Shown: positions 41,601-53,299, counted from the stretch's first letter. The stretch is 64,000 nucleotides of DNA from Azolla caroliniana (GCA_043228905.1 JBHGNT010000016.1:14570001-14634000), one strand, 5' to 3'. A program made the numbers and translations. Notes: generated by a model from the sequence alone, not told the origin.

Positions 41601-43128
41601 AAGAAGAAATAGATGCATTGGCTGAAAACAGAACATGGGATTTGGTGAAGTTACAGAAAGGAAAAAATGTTGTAGGTTGCAAATGGGTCTACAAAACAAA
41701 GCATGATTCCAATGGAAATGTTAGTAGACATCAAGCAAGACTTGTGGCAAAGGGATATGCCCAGATGCATGGAAATGATTATGATGAAACATTTGCACTG
41801 GTGGCAAAAATGGCAACCTTGAGAACACTACTTGTTGTGAGTGCAACCAAAAGATGGTTTCTGCACCATATGGATGTAAAAAATGTCATTTTACATGGTA
41901 ACTTGGAAGAGGAAGTATACATGTGTCAACCACTAGGTTTTGAAGATAAGAAGCATCCAAAATATGTATGTAGGCTGAAAAAGGCTCTCTATGGACTGAA
42001 ATAGGCACCGAGAGCATGGCATAAAGAACTTTCAGAATCTCTGAAAAAAATTTCCTTCAAAATGTCAAAAGCTGATCCATCATTATATGTAAAGAAGATA
42101 AATGATTGCATTGTTGTGATTTTGATTTATGTAGATGATTTAATCATTGGAGGTAATTCCATGGATGAAATAAGCAAGCTGAAAAAAAATCTTGAAATGC
42201 AATTTCATATGAAGGATTTGGGAGAGCTGAGATACTTTCTTGGCATTGAGATGATCAGATCTGAAAGTGGTATATATATGTTGCAAAAACAATATGCGAC
42301 AACTATGTTGAAGAAGTATGGTATGCTTGGATGCAAACCTATTGGTGTACCACTAGATAAGAACTACAAATTGAGGGTTGATTTGGGAGCCAAAATAGAA
42401 GATGTAAACATGTACAGGTCTATGGTGGGTACCCTCATATCTTTGACCATAACAAGACCTAATTGGAGTTATGATGTGGATTAGTTAGCCAGTTTATGCA
42501 ACAACCAACAAAGCCACATTTGGACTGCATTAGAAGAATCTTGAGGTATGTAAAAGCTACTCAGAACTATGGATTGTTTTACAGGGCTGATTTGGACATA
42601 AAGCTGGAAGGATATACAGATGTTGATTGGGCTGGAAGCCAAACTGACAGAAGATCCACAAGTCGATATATTTTTACATTGGGAAGTGCAACTATTTCAT
42701 GGGGTAGCAAGAAACAAGCTACTGTTGCATTATCAAGTACTGAAGTTGAATATAAAGGAGCTGCAATAGCCACCTGTGAAGAGGTATGGATCAGAAGATT
42801 GCTTTCTGATTTGGGAGAGTATATAGATGGTGTAGTCACAATTTGGTGTGACAATATGAGCAGCATTCAAGTGGCAAAAAACCCAGTGTTCCATGCAAGA
42901 ACAAAGCACATTGAATTGCATTATCACTTTGTTAGAGAAAAAGTGATTGATAAAGAAGCGGATTTGTTGTATATAAGTATAAACCAGCAAGTTCCTGATA
43001 TTCTTACGAAGGGATTGAGCATGGAAAAACATACACAGTTTATAGACATGATGGGAGTTATAACCATCGGCATGGTAGTTGAAAAGCATGAAGAAAAGAA
43101 GATTGAAGATGATCCCAAGAAAGGATAA
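41501..43128 (+). pseudogene. copia F reverse transcriptase and RNase H
   Basis: RT runs from KKWVNAMQEEIDALAENRTW through KARLVAKGYAQ-like text (HQARLVAKGYAQMHGNDYDE), DVKNVILHGNLEEEVYM and LIYVDDLIIGG (42122-42154, active site intact). A TAG at 42002, most simply CAG changed to TAG, interrupts KALYGLKQAPRAW. After a shift near 42490 RNase H has YTDVDWAGSQTDRRSTS, SSTEVEYKGAAIATCE, IWCDNMSSIQVAKNPV and HTKHIE-type text, ending PDILTKGLS. It is the best preserved copia pol in the window. Confidence 0.93.
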
Positions 43129-43146
43129 GTTGAGCTTGAGGGGGAG

Positions 43147-43577
43147 TGTTGAGAAGCAAGCTCAACAAAGGTATGTGATGCTTATTGAGAAATAAGCTAT
43201 AGTAGCTATTAGCTAATTAGCTACTATTGGACATAAAGGTGAAATAGCTTTTAGCTATGCACAACTATTTAGCTACTGAAAGCTAATTAGCTAATGGCAG
43301 CTAATTAGCTGCATATATAAGTCACTTATATACTTAGGTAAAAAGTAAGTGTAGTAAGTAGAAGAGAGTAATAGTGAGAGTAGTGTAGAGAGTTGTAAGA
43401 ACAGAAAGAACAAAAAACAAACGAGAGCGAGTTGAGCTCTGCATGTAATGAAGTAGAAGCTTTTGGATTGTGCAAAGGTAAGTCTCCTTCCCCTTCCCTT
43501 TTCTGTCTTGAGCACTAAACGATCCAGCACATCACGATCCGTTGTGCACACTGAAGAGCCGTAGTGCCTTCGTAACA
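43147..43577 (+). repeat. 3' LTR of copia F
   Basis: It starts TGTTGAGAAGCAAGCTC after GAGGGGGAG and ends GTGCCTTCGTAACA, followed by ACTTG. A block near 43240-43310 differs from the 5' LTR by small replacements in the AGCTAATTAGCT units. Confidence 0.92.
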
Positions 43578-43970
43578 ACTTGGTCGACAGGAAGGTCTTC
43601 TGGAGTAGAGACATAGTCTTCATGGAAGACAAGACCATAGCCGACTAGGAATCAGAGAATAGAATAGTATCCTCTAGATCGATTAACAGAGAACGATTGC
43701 AAGAGGCAAGGACCCATCCGGTCAGAAGCCGGATGTTAGCTGAAAACCACAGAGAATTGTCTAGATCCAAACAAAGAACCGAAACGACCGAAGAAGAACT
43801 GGACACCAGAACCAGAGAAGACCCTGAATTGAATTCAGATGAAGAATAGACGGAGGAACCAATTGTCGGAACTCAAGGATGGAGATATCCTCTCAGAGAG
43901 AGAAGAGCCCCTGGAGATTTCTGGATACAGAGCATATATTGCTGACCGACGAAGGGGAGCAATCAAGCTC
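43578..43970 (+). pseudogene. copia B integrase/RT linker
   Basis: After F, copia B continues VDRKVFWSRDIVFMEDKTIA, a charged Arg/Glu-rich linker, then YPLRERRAPGDFW (near 43893-43930), the standard text just before copia RT. The RT itself is not found; the sequence changes near 43970 into another integrase tail. Confidence 0.8.
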
Positions 43971-44660
43971 GAAGTGCCACAAGCACTATGGTCAGGCAAA
44001 CAACCGACCTACGAAAGGCTTCGAATTTTTGGATGTGAAGCTTACACATTCATCCCTAGGGAGAAGAGGACCAAGTTTGCACCCCATGCAACAAAGTGCA
44101 TCTTTCTCGGTTATGGAACCGATGGGGATTTCAGCTATCAGGTATGGGACCCAGAGAATCGGAAATTGATCCAAAGTGGTGACGTAGTTTTCAATGAAGA
44201 CTCTATCCTCTCTGAACGGCACCAACAAAAAATAGTGGGCAAAATGGTCTCTTTCGAAATCGACAGAGAAGTCGTAGAAAGACCGACCCACCTGGACGAA
44301 GCGAAGATTCGACAAACAGTTAAACTCGACCAAGCCGACAATACACCTGTCGACTCCGAATCGGTAGGAGGTTCATGAGTCGAACTTGAAAACAAAGCCA
44401 TCAAAGACAAAGCTGAATCGACAAGAGTCAAAAAAGGCAAAGTCGACAAGATGTGAGTCGGAAACAGAGTTGACCTGACCGAGACACCCAAGGCCAAAAG
44501 GAAAAACAGATCCGAGTCATCTAAGTGTCTCCATCCCGAACAAGGGGAAAATGCGGTGACATCGCCGAAATCCTATCACAAGGGCGAGTCATCCAAAAGG
44601 ACTCCTAACATAAGTGGTTCAACAAATGTTAGTCAACCGATAGAGACGATCGAAGGTAAT
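43971..44660 (+). pseudogene. copia integrase C-terminal fragment
   Basis: The frame reads PQALWSGKQPTYERLRIFG, CEAYTFIPREKRTKFAPHAT, KCIFLGYGTDGDFSYQVWDP and SGDVVFNEDSI, all hallmarks of the copia integrase tail. An acidic and Lys-rich linker follows to a TGA at 44376, then low-similarity text to about 44,640. It is fused directly to the linker of copia B, so the join is a chimera or a second copy. Confidence 0.78.
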
Positions 44661-45290
44661 TGTGTTGATGGTAATTGAACCTTGCAAATGCCATTCACTT
44701 CACAAATTTTGTAGGGGAGTTCTCAAAATGAAGAAGAGGAGAGCATTGTGGATACCTTGATAACTATGTGATATGTTCAAATTGATATATTAATGTTTAC
44801 ATCTAAGTTTGGCAATTTTGACAATTTATGAATATCGTCTACATTTTAGGAGTTATGAATTTATCAAAATTGTTTATGAATATTGTATGCATTTCTTGAG
44901 TTGTGAATTTATGGATGCTTGTGAGCACTAAATTTATAGATGATGGCATTAAGGATTACAATGTTACCTCTTATACTTAAAACATTTTCAAGTCTAACAA
45001 TAGATGTAACTTCCACTTCTGGAACCTACATCTGCTCAAGATGGTGAAACCATTAATATTAACTTGTGCCTTGAGTTAACCATTGTGATTTTCTTTAAGT
45101 TAACTACATTTCCTATCTGCAAACAATCAACGTTTAAAAATTTATTGAGAAACTATTCAATTTTAGAAATTATCATTTTGAAACTTGTTAAATCTCAAAA
45201 AAATAGCAAATTTACATGCTATTTAAAACATGTGATATTGGTGTATCAAGTATTTGAAAATTGCCTAAAATCGCAAGATTATAAAAGGAA
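44661..45290. other. AT-rich stretch without recognisable features
   Basis: This 0.6-kb region is AT-rich, has no long frame and no LTR landmarks. I recognise nothing in it. Confidence 0.5.
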
Positions 45291-45737
45291 TTTATAACTG
45301 GAATGCACGATCCTTCCACTTGTGAATGCGAATGTGTTGGAGGGGAGGGAGCCCTAGATCTCCTTGATTCGGCCAATATAATCGGCCACAAATAGATCTT
45401 TCTACTAGACGTTGCTGAGCTCCTGTCTGACCTGCATCTTTCTGGTTGTTGTGGTAGCGGCAAAAAATCCGTTTGAGATTCGCCCACAGATCTTTTGGCA
45501 TTTTGGCGTCCCAGATGTAGCTCAAAAGTTGGTCCCTCACACAAGACACGTAGTAAATCACCCTGCTTGCCGCTTACTCCTAGGTCGGAATGTTTGTGTG
45601 TGTCGAATATGGGGTTGCATCGTTTGCTCCTTCGACGTAACCCTAGTATCCATGTTCCTGTTGTCGGAAGGAAAGGGGTTCGTCTGTGTATCGTCTTTCT
45701 CTTTTCGTGTCAGCTGCTAAGGATTCTCAACCCTTGC

Positions 45738-45749
45738 GCTCTGATACCA
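45738..45749 (-). promoter_or_regulatory. primer binding site of copia H
   Basis: The minus strand reads TGGTATCAGAGC directly after the LTR end TTTTTACA. Confidence 0.85.
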
Positions 45750-46054
45750 TGTAAAAAGATATGCGTGGAAGTATTATGCGAAACACAAAGTACACAGTTA
45801 GTTATCTGAAACCACAACAGTTAGGTATACGCAAAGATATAGTGGGAGAGACAGAGTGAATAGACAAGAAAACTTTCTATTACAAAAATGACTCTATACA
45901 TGAATGTGTTCAGAGGGTACTTTTTAAATATAGGCCCGGACAGAGGACTGATAAGTTCTAAGGGCTTGTCGGCTCCCCACTGATCTTCCTCCGATCTGGC
46001 TCTCGGCTTCTTCAGCTAATCCCGGCCTAAACAATTTGCCTTCGTTCGATCCGG

Positions 46055-47739
46055 TGTCGTGAAAATCCGTCACTATGTGCGGATCGTGAGGCGGAATCGC
46101 CGGGGTTATGGACGGGAAGGAAATAGGGCTCACACACACAACACAAGGAAGGCTTACACAAACAAGGCACGAGTATTCGAACGTGTTTGTGAAAAGGACA
46201 AGTGCATGGGCAAGCCCGAATCAACCCCTAGTCACAAGGCGAACAAATGCACATGAGGAAGGCTTACACACGGACACACAAGGAAAAGGCTTACTTACAC
46301 ACACGAGAGATAGAGTTTCGAATGCCTTTGTGAAAAGAGAGGTGCATGGGCAAGCACGAACGCTCCCTTGTTACAAGACACGCAAACACACAAGCAAGGT
46401 TTACACACGGGAGACACAATTTCGAACGCCTTTGTGAAAGGAGAGGTGCATGGGCAAGCCCGAACGCTCCCTTGCCATAAGTCGCACGAACACACAAGAA
46501 AGGTTTACACACGAGAGACACAATTTCGAACGCCTTTGTGAAAGGAGAGGTGCATGGGCAAGCCCGAACGCTCCCTTGCCATAAGTCGCACGAACACACA
46601 AGCAAGGTTTACACACGAGAGACACAATTTCGAACGCCTTTGTGAAAGGAGAGGTGCATGGGCAAGCCCGAACGCTCCCTTGCCACAAGTCGCACGAACA
46701 CACAAGAAAGATTTACACTAACACGCAAGACACAATTTTGAACACCTTTGTGAAAGGAGAGGTGCATGGGCAAGCCCGAACGCTCCCTTGCCACAAGTCG
46801 CACGAACACACAAGCAAGATTTACACTAACATGCAAGACACGTAAGTTTGAATGCCTTTGTGAAAGGAGAGGTGCATGGGCAAGCTTGAAACGCTCCCTT
46901 GTCACAAGACACACAAACAAATAAGCACAAACGACGATAACATATAAGACACATAGGTTTGAATGCCTTTGTGAAAGGAGAAGTGCATGGGCAAGCTCGA
47001 AACGCTCCCTTGTCACAAGACACACAAACAAATAAGCACAAATGACGATAACAAATCAGCACAATCAAGATTTACACATAAGACAAGTAGATGAAAGAAA
47101 ACATTAGTTTATATCAATATAATAGATTCTTTTATAATATAAGAATCATGTTACAATGGGTTGGATGCGAATATGAAGGATTGTTTATAAAGGAATGGGG
47201 GAAGAGAGGTGGAGGAAAGAAGAGAGTGGAGTATAGAAGGAGTTTCTTTGTTGATGATGCCTCTCGATGTTGTTGATCCTTCTTCTTCCACTTTCCAATT
47301 GAGTAGATCTTCCGCGTTCCTTCTCCCTCCCCCCCCCCTTTCTACACTAGAATAGGCTCTTATTTATAGGTTTAGGATTGCTTGCCTTTTCCCCCTAAAA
47401 AAAAGCTTGTCTATATGAGTCAACTTTTCTTTTCCTCACTATTTCTGTTTTCTAGCATCAAATTTCACATGCAAGATATTCTTCGAAAGCTCTTTAGGTT
47501 AGCTTTGTTATGCATCTTTTCTTTTCTAATTTGGACATTTGACGAGGAAATTATGAGCCTTTTACTCGACCTTGCTCCTCATATCCACGACTAGCTTTTC
47601 TTTTCCCACCTTTTTCTCTAATTTTGTCTACTTTCGAAAACCTCTTCTAACTTTTTATCCTTTCATTTATTACTATAGTTGACTTAAGAAAATTAGTTTA
47701 TTTAGACCACAATTTTATTCTCTCATAAACATCACGACA
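46055..47739 (-). repeat. 1.7-kb solo C-type LTR with internal tandem array
   Basis: The ends are TGTCGTGATG (minus strand, 47739) and TTTTCACGACA (46055). Flanks are CCGG (46051-46054) and CCAG (47740-47743), one C-to-T/G-to-A step apart. A minus-strand TATA-like CCTATAAATAAG lies near 47357-47372. No internal region is attached. Joining the flanks restores the LTR of copia H. It is about twice the usual C LTR length because of the array at 46130-47060. Confidence 0.65.
46130..47060 (+). repeat. tandem array, 104-111-bp units
   Basis: About eight units share GCCTTTGTGAAAGGAGAGG, TGCATGGGCAAGC and GAACGCTCCCTTG. Unit starts are near 46325, 46428, 46532, 46636, 46743, 46854 and 46965, so the spacing grows from 103-104 to 110-111 bp along the array. 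Overlapping long minus-strand frames here are by-products of the repeat, not genes. Confidence 0.9.
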
Positions 47740-47793
47740 CCAGCTTCCAGCTTCTTCAATTGATCAAGACCATGTTAACCTTGTCACTCAACA

Positions 47794-48031
47794 CGATGGT
47801 GCTCGGCCTTTGGTCACTCGACATCTCAAGCTTGAGGAGGATGGAAGCTGAAAAACGAAAACTGAAAGTCGTGGAGGAAGCGGTGGAAGCTGGATAAGAG
47901 CCGACACGAACCGAAAGCCGAAAAGAGACGAAAACTAGACAAGGGACGACAAGAGCCATAGTCGACAATTGGTAAAGCCGAAGCCGACCGAAAGCTAAAA
48001 GTCAGACACCACACTTGAGATTGAAGGGGCG
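47794..48031 (+). pseudogene. copia 3' end before LTR G
   Basis: This stretch is rich in GAAAGCCGAAGCC-like repeats without a recognisable domain. It ends in ATTGAAGGGGCG, a polypurine tract, directly before LTR G. It is probably the 3' non-coding end of a copia element whose body is lost or unrecognised. Confidence 0.5.
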
Positions 48032-48521
48032 TGTTGAGATATCAAGCTCAACTAGGTTCGGTCATTTTGTCAATCATGTAATTTAGTAGTTACATAGATA
48101 GATAGATATAGTTGGTATGTTGACTAAGTCTTAAATAAGTTTTGTACTTAAACTTAAGTGGGATACATTCTAGATTACACCATAGTACCTATATTTTCTT
48201 CCCACATGTGTACCCTTGCACATGAGATGTATATATACCGCATTGTGGGTATTTTTTTAACTTGATGTGTTTTAATATAAGAAATAGTTCTTAAGCTACA
48301 CTCTTGTTAGTCATCCCCCATTTTAATCGTTCATAAGTGTAATTCCTATCTCCCATTTTAACTTCCTCTCTCTCACACACACACATCCACACACATATCA
48401 TTTAGTCTTCCATTATTTGATCACATATGTGATTAACTACTCACATGAATAAATATTAATTATCCCATAGTTAATTACCTAATTATTAATACCTATCTTC
48501 ATATCTAGTTTTTTATCAACA
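48032..48521 (+). repeat. copia LTR G
   Basis: It starts TGTTGAGATATCAAGCTC, like the F LTR start, and ends TTTTATCAACA. A TATATATA stretch lies near 48230 and (CA)n near 48373. Preceded by a polypurine tract, it is a 3' LTR. No partner was found. Confidence 0.65.
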
Positions 48522-49222
48522 CTTTGCTCCGATATATTTAAGGATTATAAGTTGTCCATGTATATAACGAAGTAGCTCTTGTCAAATATTATATCTGTAT
48601 GTCTCATTAGTGTAAGCCTTTTAATTAAGTTGTGACTCTAGGTTATGGAAATGATGTGTGTTACGAGAGACGCTCGAAAATGCATGGAGAGATGAACATT
48701 GAAATGTGGAAATTGGTATGATACTTAGATGCGGGAGGATCCGTTGGTATGTTGATGAGAATGCCTCGGAAGGTCATGCCATAGATACTTCGTCTAGGGA
48801 CTTGCAAGCAACCGTTTCCCGGTTTGTAAATCTACAAGATCAAATCAACGCAATCACAAATGGGTGTAGTGAGTGATGCGTTGCGAGTTACAACCATATA
48901 ACCTTGTTTAATGGACATGTTCTCCTTTAGTAATATAATCTAATTTGTTGTAGTGCTTAAAACGTTCCACTTTAAATAATTATGCTCAGAGACCTAGAAA
49001 AGAAAGATATATTAATGTCTTCTAAGACCAAAATTGGCCAAGAGAGAGAGAGGGGGGGTATTAATTATTAGTTGGAGGATGACCATAAAAAAGCTTAGGA
49101 GGCGGATGACAAAAAGGTTTTTGGCAGTTGGGCTGGCTTTGACTGGCCAAGGCCGCAGGACAATTATCACAGACACAACTATGAGTATCTAATTACGAGA
49201 GGGTTGGGGTGTCCTAGGCTAC
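48522..49222. other. intergenic region 3' of the lectin gene
   Basis: It has no clear frame. A GAGAGAG/GGGGGG stretch stands near 49043. It is probably the 3' flank of the lectin gene plus old debris. Confidence 0.4.
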
Positions 49223-50287
49223 CTAGGCGTATGCATCGAATGCCCAGGAGTAGATGACCGCGCCTTCCACAAGGCCCCCAGTGGAGGCGGAGATGCCCAC
49301 ATAAATGGACTCGCCGCCACCGAATATGGCGGAGAGGTCGTAGTTAGAGAGCAGGAGGGGCGGGCGAGACGTGGGGACCTTGGAGCACACACTCTTACTC
49401 TGACTACAGTTGTCCAGCCACACGCGGATCTCATGATCATTGGATGCATCATACTCGATCCACGCCCGGAATACATAATCACCGTACAAGTAGAATGGTG
49501 ATTCCGAGTCGGATGTATCCACCGTGGCGATCGATTCCTGCACACACAAACCAATATATTATTAAGTGCATTGGGGGGCATAAACCAAATATATTAAGAT
49601 TAGCTTATCCCGAACAATGTAGAATGCAATTAGAATAATGGATTGGGTATTTGATTGTAGAGCCTTTTGAAATGATCATGCCTAACGACAACTACTACTA
49701 CTAATACTTACGACAGTGTTGATGTTGATGCCGACATGGGATGCGCTCGGATCGTAGCTGTTCCGGTACGTGTCGAACTCGACTGCGAAGAACCGGTCGG
49801 TCGAAGTAGAAGAAGAAGGATCATCTATGCCTAGGAACTCGCCCTGGCTGCCCGCTGGTACCGCTGCAGTCGGCGCCAAGAAGAAAGCCAATCCGTCGGC
49901 GGCACCACCATAGGAAGCATGACTTGTGACCAACTGAAATGTAAACTGCGTTTGGAATCGAGCGCCGGAGGCCGACCATCCAAGCGCGCCCAACTTCAAC
50001 GGTTTCTTATACACAACCCGGCCGATGAGGCTAGTGAGGTCGGCAGTAGTAATGCGCGTGTCAGGTGTGAGCCAGATCGCAGACGCGCCTTTGGATCGTG
50101 CGGCATTCCCCTGGAGGAGGAAGCCATCGGTTTTGGCAAGAGAGCGGTATTTGAAGCTAAGGCCCGGGGCTGCGTGAATGCTAGTGCCGATGCCGATGAG
50201 GGTGGAGTGGAGGAGAAGCAAAGCGAAGATCGAAAGAAGGCGGTGGTTCTGGAAGATCATCATCGCCATTGAGCAAATAGCAAGCAA
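49223..50287 (-). CDS. L-type (legume-domain) lectin, two exons
   Basis: Exon 1 is 50287-49712 (192 codons) and exon 2 is 49537-49223 (104 codons plus TAG). They are separated by a 174-bp intron with GTAAGT and TGTGCAG borders in phase 0, giving 296 residues. The first ~38 residues form a signal peptide (LLSIFALLLLHSTLIGIG); an ATG seven codons in is an alternative start. The carbohydrate-site Asp is in GAADGLAFFLAP. The metal loop VEFDTYRNSYDPSASHVGIN keeps the Glu, Asp, Asn, Asp and His ligands. The domain ends VIYSWAFDAYA, close to the usual end of the fold. No transmembrane or kinase part follows, so it is a secreted sugar-binding protein, perhaps for defence or storage. It is the only intact host gene here. 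Confidence 0.9.
49538..49711 (-). other. intron of the lectin gene
   Basis: On the minus strand it begins GTAAGTATTAG and ends TTTGTGTGTGCAG. Both borders are canonical, and splicing joins INTV to ESIATVDTSD inside the lectin fold. Confidence 0.88.
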
Positions 50288-50390
50288 TGGAGTGTAGTGT
50301 AGTGTAGTGTGTGTATGTATTGTTGGTTATGTGTCTCGGTAGAGTTATGGAAGGAAGAGTAGTAGATGTCTTCTTCTTCTTCTTCGGCTT

Positions 50391-50400
50391 CTTTTTATAA
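50391..50400 (-). promoter_or_regulatory. TATA box of the lectin gene
   Basis: The minus strand reads TTATAAAAAG about 105 bp upstream of the ATG. A CT/GAA-rich leader and GTAGT repeats lie between them, as in many plant 5' leaders. Confidence 0.65.
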
Positions 50401-51182
50401 GCACACAAAATGAGATCATACAACGTGCGCTCAAACCACGTTGCTCTTATGTATGTACTTTGTTTTGCCCCACATGCCCGTAGGTTTGTTGCTCCATTCC
50501 ATTGGAAAAGAACACCTTTTCAGCACTTCTTCTCTTGTCTAAAGTCGGATCGTGAGTGACTCCGAGACTTGGAAAAACAACTTTCCTTGGCTCTGGGAAC
50601 TAAAAGAATTCTGAGTGCGTGTCGCGAAGGGACATGATCGTCAACTCGTGTGTAAAGCCATGCTTTAATAAGGAGAAAGAAAGGGGAAACTCACTTGAGA
50701 TAGTTTTAAGACATAAAACGTGCAGTCTAGTGGATAGGATATAAGAACATTGTAAACACAAATACGAAAATTGGAAAATTTCTAGAATCTCACAACCCAT
50801 GTTGTTTTTATACATGCTAACCACATGGCATATATGGAGGCGGAGCATCCGCACCAAGTTATGGTCTTAAGTGCCTCTCTTCATGATATTTCACCCCGCC
50901 TTTTAAGTGTGTTATTCTCCAAAAACATCAATAGTTTACATATGCAACATTGTTCATTTACTAGAGTTTCAATATAACTTAAGCAAAGAAGTTGCTCATT
51001 TCTACTCGTGAGAACTTTGAAATATGTGATTAGTTATGCCAAGTTGTAGCTACATACTATTTCAACATTTATAAAACATTGTTTGAATTTTCCCCCCCTC
51101 TATCTGCAATTCAACAATGAAAGAATAATTTCTTCTTGCTTCATCACCCAAGACACAACTCTTTATAGGTACTCCTTACTAG
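50401..51182. other. lectin upstream region
   Basis: No long frame or element landmark is recognised in this ~0.8-kb stretch. It may hold the lectin promoter. Confidence 0.4.
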
Positions 51183-51780
51183 TGTTGGGCAAAGTCCTAG
51201 GAATAGTCTCAACGTTCCGGTTACATTGGGACTTTTACTGGCCAATGTGGGCGACAACCAGAATTGATTCCGGCCAGGCTTTCTGGCCAACTAGAATCTA
51301 GCCGGTTCATATTTTTTGAACCGGCTATTTATATAGTTTGTGTAAAAATAAAGGTAGAAAAAAATACTTTTCCCCATTTCCCCCTCATTTTTTTTGTTTC
51401 AATTTCCCTCTCTTTCTGTTTTTTCTCTCTATGCATGTGTCTATATGCATTTTTCTTGCTCGCTGATCATTGCTCCTTCCTCATTGATCATTGCTCTTGA
51501 GTCCCTCCTCACTGATCGTTGCTCCTTCCTCGTTGATCCTTCCTTGCGGCTCAAGGTGGGCGTCTTGTAGTTGTTGCTTCTCTAGAAGAGCTCAAGTTGG
51601 TCGTCTTGGAGTCTCTTGTTGTATTCCTTTCATATCATAGTGATTTAGCTTGGAGTCCCTCTTAAGGTTTTCCACGTTAACATCCTGTGCCGCTTTGTCT
51701 CTATGTGTGCAATATTCAGATTTTCCATCCTGTGCTTGAATCTCGGGTGAGGCTGAGACCCATTTTTCTCATCAAAGAGG
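51183..51780 (+). repeat. decayed B-type copia LTR
   Basis: It starts TGTTGGGCAAAGTCCTAGG and contains GAGTCCCTCTTAAGGTTTTCC and CACGTTAACATCCTGTG near 51650-51690, which match the conserved late segment of the B-type LTRs. CTTGCTCGCTGATCATTGCTCC-type repeats stand at 51455-51540. The right end is not sharp. Confidence 0.55.
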
Positions 51781-51998
51781 CTATTATTGTAAATATCGTA
51801 TAGTACTATTATTTAGTATTTTTAATCATGAAAATAATAATAATAAATAAATAAAGCTGAAAACTTTTCTTGCCATATATACTTCTTGGCACTACCACTT
51901 TTAAAACTATATATAGAAGCAAACACCATCATTAAAAATCATTTATAGCAAGTGGCTCTCGAAGACACCATTAAAACAAAAGATTCTATTCTTAAAAG

Positions 51999-53290
51999 AT
52001 GTTTTTATCTCGAGACAAGGGCCACCTCTTCACCAATACAAAATCCTCTTCTTCTCATTTCCCTGACATAGAAAAGCTAAAAGAAGCACAAAACATAGCA
52101 CATAGAACACATAGAGAACTCAAATTTTCCCACTCTTACGCAAAAAACAATACTCTCACATCAGAAGAAGAAAAAGAGATGTCGATTGAAGTATTTGAGC
52201 ATTTGAGAGCCTAGCTACAGACAAATAGCTTGGGAGGGTTCTTATGAGTAGTAGATGCCCATCCTCATGTGCAGGCCATGGAGGTTGCTACACAAATTAA
52301 TGTCGACAAACTTACAAACAACCAAATCCTGAATCTAGAAAATGATGGAGCCACTGATATGGATGTAGTGGAGAAGCAGATACTCGACTCTTATTTTGGG
52401 GAATACTTGTCGTTGACCAAAGCATACAGGACTCAGGGAGTTCTTGATCTTTTTCCTCAGAGAAGTGGCCAAATTCTTGTAAGAGGTTGCTTGCATGAAC
52501 CCAAAGACTTATTGTATGCTGAAAAACAAGGCGGGGTTTATTATAGCAACATCCAAAGGGAATAAAATCTACTAGCAGTTCATCACAACAACAGCCCTTC
52601 AAGCACATTTGATGGCCATTACGAGAGGGGGAAAGTCATGATTCCGGACATTGCACAATGGCTGACCCTATTTTGCCCCATGTCGTTGCCCATACAGAGA
52701 AGTAAGGACCTAGAGAAGAAAGGGGCAGTCGTTCCAATGATTGTTGAAACAATCGGCAAGAAGACAATTGTTACCAGGGCCACATGTGGAGTGGCAAGAA
52801 CCACAAGCAATAGAGAGCCAACCAACCACAAGGGTCGAGGTAGAAAAATTGAAGCAAAAACTTCAACACTAAATGATATACACAACAAGAATCGAGTCGA
52901 CAAGGACAAGACCCGACTCTGACCCAACAACCCCATCCTCCCCAAGAGACAAGTCGGTTGACTTCACATGAAGTCGGCAGAACACGAAAGTCGACATACA
53001 ACACAAATGGTTGATCAAGATTTGACCATGAGAACAGAATCAGAGGCCAAATCGAACCAAGCAAAGAAGAAGTATAGAAAATTAATGAAGAAGCAACAAA
53101 CTAATCAAGAAGAAGTCACGACCACCACACACGCGTGGGAAGTTGAATATCTGACTACACTAACACGCGCCAAAGAAAAAGGAAAGTCCTCAACAACAAC
53201 TGCATAGGATGTTTTGACAATGCTAGATATCCTACGAGCAACCCATGAATTTAAAGAGCTGACACACCTAGATCTACCTCATAGAGAAGA
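51999..53290 (+). pseudogene. decayed relative of the D extra frame
   Basis: An early frame (51999-52214) is rich in Lys and Glu. From 52269 the text VEKQILDSYFGEYLSLTKAY matches ALQSYFGEYSPSAKAYQTY of the D frame. After a frameshift near 52450, REVAKFL and CMLKNKAGFIIATSKGNK match HEVARFL and CMPKKRAGFIIAAYEKED. WLTLFCPM then matches WLSVLFPI. The tail (52640-53206) is Lys/Glu-rich, as in D. Stops at 52212 and 52243 and shifts show it is dead. It shows the extra frame is a family, not a one-off in D. Confidence 0.7.
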
Positions 53291-53299
53291 AGAGTGATG

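Larger units (their letters stand above)
38253..43577 (+). mobile_element. F: near-complete Ty1/copia element
   Basis: F is 5325 bp with LTRs 38253-38684 and 43147-43577, primer site TGGTATCAGAGC at 38685-38696 and polypurine tract TTGAGGGGGAG before the 3' LTR. Perfect 5-bp duplications ACTTG flank it (38248-38252 and 43578-43582). All copia domains are present in order but frameshifts and stops make it inactive. By eye its LTRs differ by several percent, including indels. Confidence 0.95.
45292..47793 (-). mobile_element. H: minus-strand copia 5' end (gag and LTR)
   Basis: On the minus strand the order is LTR (47793-47744 plus 46050-45750, split by a solo LTR), primer site TGGTATCAGAGC (45749-45738) and gag start. 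The gag is readable from 45561 down: YYVSCVRDQLLSYIWDAKMP and KDLWANLKRIFC. The rest of the element is missing beyond 45292. Confidence 0.75.

Noticed and set aside
46130-47060. Tandem array as a CRISPR array
   Set aside because: Whole 104-111-bp units repeat with no short repeat/unique spacer pattern, and the DNA is a plant nuclear repeat.
46291-47068. Long overlapping minus-strand frames with repeated CVRA.CGKGAFGLAHAPLL text
   Set aside because: They are by-products of the 104-111-bp tandem array; several frames are open and none resembles a known protein.
48660-48890. Possible transposase fragment with VNLQDQINAITNG text
   Set aside because: Too short and without conserved catalytic residues to support a family.
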